Translations under genes and position numbers: made by a program | Assembly (NCBI GenBank): GCA_043775055.1 | Contig: JAYVSU010000002.1 | Coordinates: forward strand, 1 to 7,912 | DNA: 7,912 nucleotides | Origin: Aalborgiella sp043775055 | Lineage (GTDB): Bacteria; Pseudomonadota; Gammaproteobacteria; Burkholderiales; Burkholderiaceae_C | Direction of reading: 5' to 3' | The notes under the pieces: model-generated | Database searches by the model: none | What the model was told of the DNA's origin: nothing | Seen by the model: only the letters and a program-made list of their open reading frames with translations | In this document: positions 6,924 to 7,912 of the stretch, one piece after another | Layout of the letters: every line of letters begins with the position of its first letter | Position numbering within the stretch: the stretch's first letter is position 1

Positions 6924-6969
6924 GCTATTAAAAATATAGCAAGCTATTGATTAAATACGCCGGCTACAG
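6924..6969 (-). repeat. Dispersed 46-nt repeat, copy B (inverted relative to copy A)
   Basis: TAAATACGCCGGCTACAG (6952-6969) is the exact reverse complement of 5225-5242. GCTATTAAAAATATAGC (6924-6940) is the matching terminal hairpin with 5-nt arms. The copy starts 19 nt after the stop of the preceding + strand gene and ends 14 nt before a terminator hairpin. With copy A it forms an inverted pair around the YheT-family gene and the conserved unknown gene. Confidence 0.75.
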
Positions 6970-6983
6970 GCAAAAATACATTA

Positions 6984-7018
6984 AAAAAGCCGCTAAAATC
7001 AGATCTTAGCGGCTTTTT
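6984..7018. terminator. Bidirectional intrinsic terminator
   Basis: A perfect 13-bp inverted repeat: AAAAAGCCGCTAA (6984-6996) and TTAGCGGCTTTTT (7006-7018) with a 9-nt loop. The GC-rich core is flanked by an A run on one side and a T run on the other, so it can end transcription of the + strand gene stopping at 6904 and of the - strand cytochrome gene stopping at 7065. Confidence 0.92.
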
Positions 7019-7064
7019 GCGCAATCACGGCATCTACGCCGCCATTGCTTGAATGATTGGCGAA

Positions 7065-7649
7065 TTATTTGGCAGCCACGGGTGCGGCAGCGGCATCAGC
7101 AGCAGGCGCCGCAGCTTTGACAGGCTCTGCAAACTTAGCGCCGCCGGCATTGGCCATGTAAGCCACGGCACGACCGATTTCAAAGTCATCAAAATCACCA
7201 CCACCCTGTGCACCCATGGCATTTTTGCCTTTGAGTGCAGAGTTCACCAAAGCTTCGTAACCAGTTTTGATTCGTGGGCCCCAAGCGCCAGCATCGCCAA
7301 ACTTTGGTGCACCTGCAGCGCCACTGGTGTGGCAAGCGGTACATTGCGCTTTGAACACTTCTTCGCCCGTTTTAGCAGCGCGGTTGGCATCACGAATCTC
7401 AATCATGCCGACTTTTTGAATGCGAACAGCCAAAGCCTTCTCACGGTCGGCATCTGTTAAACCGCTCAAGTCTGTTTGTGTGACATCCGCTTTGATGTTT
7501 GCGCTGGCCGGTTTTGCACCTGAGACAACGTAATAGACCAGTCCGATGATGATGAAAATAGGAATCACAAACGAGAAAAAAACCAATTGCAGCATCTGCT
7601 TAGGTGTTTTAACGGGGCCTGTGTGGTCTTCTTCGTGTTGATTGCTCAT
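7065..7649 (-). CDS. Membrane-anchored monoheme cytochrome c (c5 type)
   Basis: A 194-residue c-type cytochrome. After a short hydrophilic N-terminus (MSNQHEEDHTGPVKTPKQ) comes one membrane helix (about 20-43), probably an uncleaved anchor placing the rest in the periplasm. A linker follows, then a single heme site CTACH (Cys103, Cys106, His107). The likely sixth ligand is Met145 in KNAMGAQGG, and YEALVNSALKG and DDFEIGRAVAYMANAGG are typical of cytochrome c5. The last 25 residues are Ala/Pro-rich and low in complexity. It would carry single electrons in respiration, but its partner is not shown by the context. I chose ATG 7649 because AAGAA lies about 5 nt upstream and the protein start is typical; an in-frame start at 7694 would add 15 residues overlapping the presumed promoter region. 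The gene stands alone, with a terminator 46 nt after its stop. Confidence 0.93.
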   Translation of the reverse strand: MSNQHEEDHTGPVKTPKQMLQLVFFSFVIPIFIIIGLVYYVVSGAKPASANIKADVTQTDLSGLTDADREKALAVRIQKVGMIEIRDANRAAKTGEEVFKAQCTACHTSGAAGAPKFGDAGAWGPRIKTGYEALVNSALKGKNAMGAQGGGDFDDFEIGRAVAYMANAGGAKFAEPVKAAAPAADAAAAPVAAK

Positions 7650-7696
7650 GGTGTTCTTAAAATCTGCAAAAAAGTGGCTATAGGGATTAACCAATA

Positions 7697-7724
7697 ATTA
7701 TAAGGGAGGCGCGGCTGTGTTGAA
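7697..7724 (-). promoter_or_regulatory. Candidate promoter of the cytochrome c gene
   Basis: On the - strand a perfect TATAAT (7702-7697) is preceded at 16 nt by TTCAAC (7724-7719, 3 of 6). Transcription would begin near 7690, giving a leader of about 40 nt before ATG 7649. The -10 box is strong and the -35 box weak. Confidence 0.45.
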
Positions 7725-7736
7725 CTTACAAACCTC

Positions 7737-7742
7737 TACAAT
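7737..7742 (+). promoter_or_regulatory. Candidate -10 box for tRNA-Arg
   Basis: TACAAT (5 of 6 to consensus) ends 12 nt before the first base of the tRNA, a suitable distance for a tRNA promoter. No good -35 box lies at 16-18 nt; TTGAAC at 7720-7725 is only 11 nt away. The call therefore rests on the -10 box and position alone. Confidence 0.3.
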
Positions 7743-7754
7743 ACACCACACAAT

Positions 7755-7830
7755 GCGGCTGTAGCTCAGTGGATAGAGTATTGGCCTCCGAAGCCAAGGG
7801 TCGTGGGTTCGATCCCCGCCAGCCGCACCA
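7755..7830 (+). tRNA. tRNA-Arg, anticodon CCG
   Basis: A 76-nt cloverleaf can be drawn: acceptor GCGGCTG/CAGCCGC (7 bp), D-arm GCTC...GAGT, and anticodon stem TTGGC/GCCAA with loop CTCCGAA giving anticodon CCG. The T-arm is GTGGG/CCCGC around TTCGATC, followed by discriminator A and an encoded CCA (7828-7830). It reads the arginine codon CGG. The gene stands alone here, divergent from the cytochrome c gene. Confidence 0.97.
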
Positions 7831-7893
7831 CCCCTTTGAGCCGGGTTTTCAAGGCATTTTTTGGGTTGTACATCGCGAGGATAGCCACAACAC

Positions 7894-7912
7894 ATGGTTG
7901 AACGTAAATCGC
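7894..7912 (+). CDS. Possible start of a gene running off the window
   Basis: ATG at 7894 opens a frame reading MVERKS to the window edge. GAGGA (7877-7881) lies 12 nt upstream, rather far for a ribosome site. Only six codons are visible, so whether this is a real gene, and what it is, cannot be judged. Confidence 0.25.

Noticed and set aside
7836..7866. Possible terminator after tRNA-Arg ending in a T run
   Set aside because: Only 3-5 bp stems with wobble pairs can be drawn before the T run, too weak to call.
7698..7895. A 65-codon open frame on the - strand with GDRTHDPWLRRPILYPLSY
   Set aside because: It is the antisense of tRNA-Arg; this peptide string is a well-known artefact of tRNA antisense translation.

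Overview
The window looks like chromosomal DNA of a betaproteobacterium, most likely Burkholderiales/Comamonadaceae (Rhodoferax, Polaromonas or Limnohabitans type). This is inferred from the style of the ATP synthase subunits, the lemA plus two-TPM-gene cluster, the YheT hydrolase followed by a small conserved protein, and a short GCTAT-N7-ATAGC intergenic repeat that I recall from that family. No phage, plasmid, transposase, CRISPR array or toxin/defence gene was seen.

Region 1 (1-2882, + strand) is the 3' end of the F-type ATP synthase operon: atpG (gamma), atpD (beta) and atpC (epsilon). All three are intact, and the operon ends in a very strong hairpin terminator. Region 2 (2856-5139, - strand) converges on it: lemA (lipoprotein), a secreted/membrane TPM-domain protein with a Gly-rich tail, and a cytosolic TPM-domain protein, in one apparent operon. 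The hairpin between atpC and this cluster can act as a terminator on both strands.

Region 3 (5140-7018) starts with a 46-nt repeat that also contains a near-consensus promoter and the start codon of a YheT-family alpha/beta hydrolase. A conserved protein of unknown function follows, then an inverted second copy of the repeat and a second bidirectional terminator. Region 4 (7019-7912) holds a membrane-anchored monoheme cytochrome c of the c5 type on the - strand. A tRNA-Arg(CCG) lies divergently on the + strand, and a new reading frame may begin at the very end of the window.

The gene content is mostly ordinary housekeeping. The least expected structure is the inverted repeat pair flanking the hydrolase/unknown-protein pair. 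One copy supplies what look like the -10 box and the initiation codon of the hydrolase, which suggests a leaderless or nearly leaderless mRNA. I found no convincing new multi-gene system. All family assignments come from reading translated sequence by eye; no database search was run.
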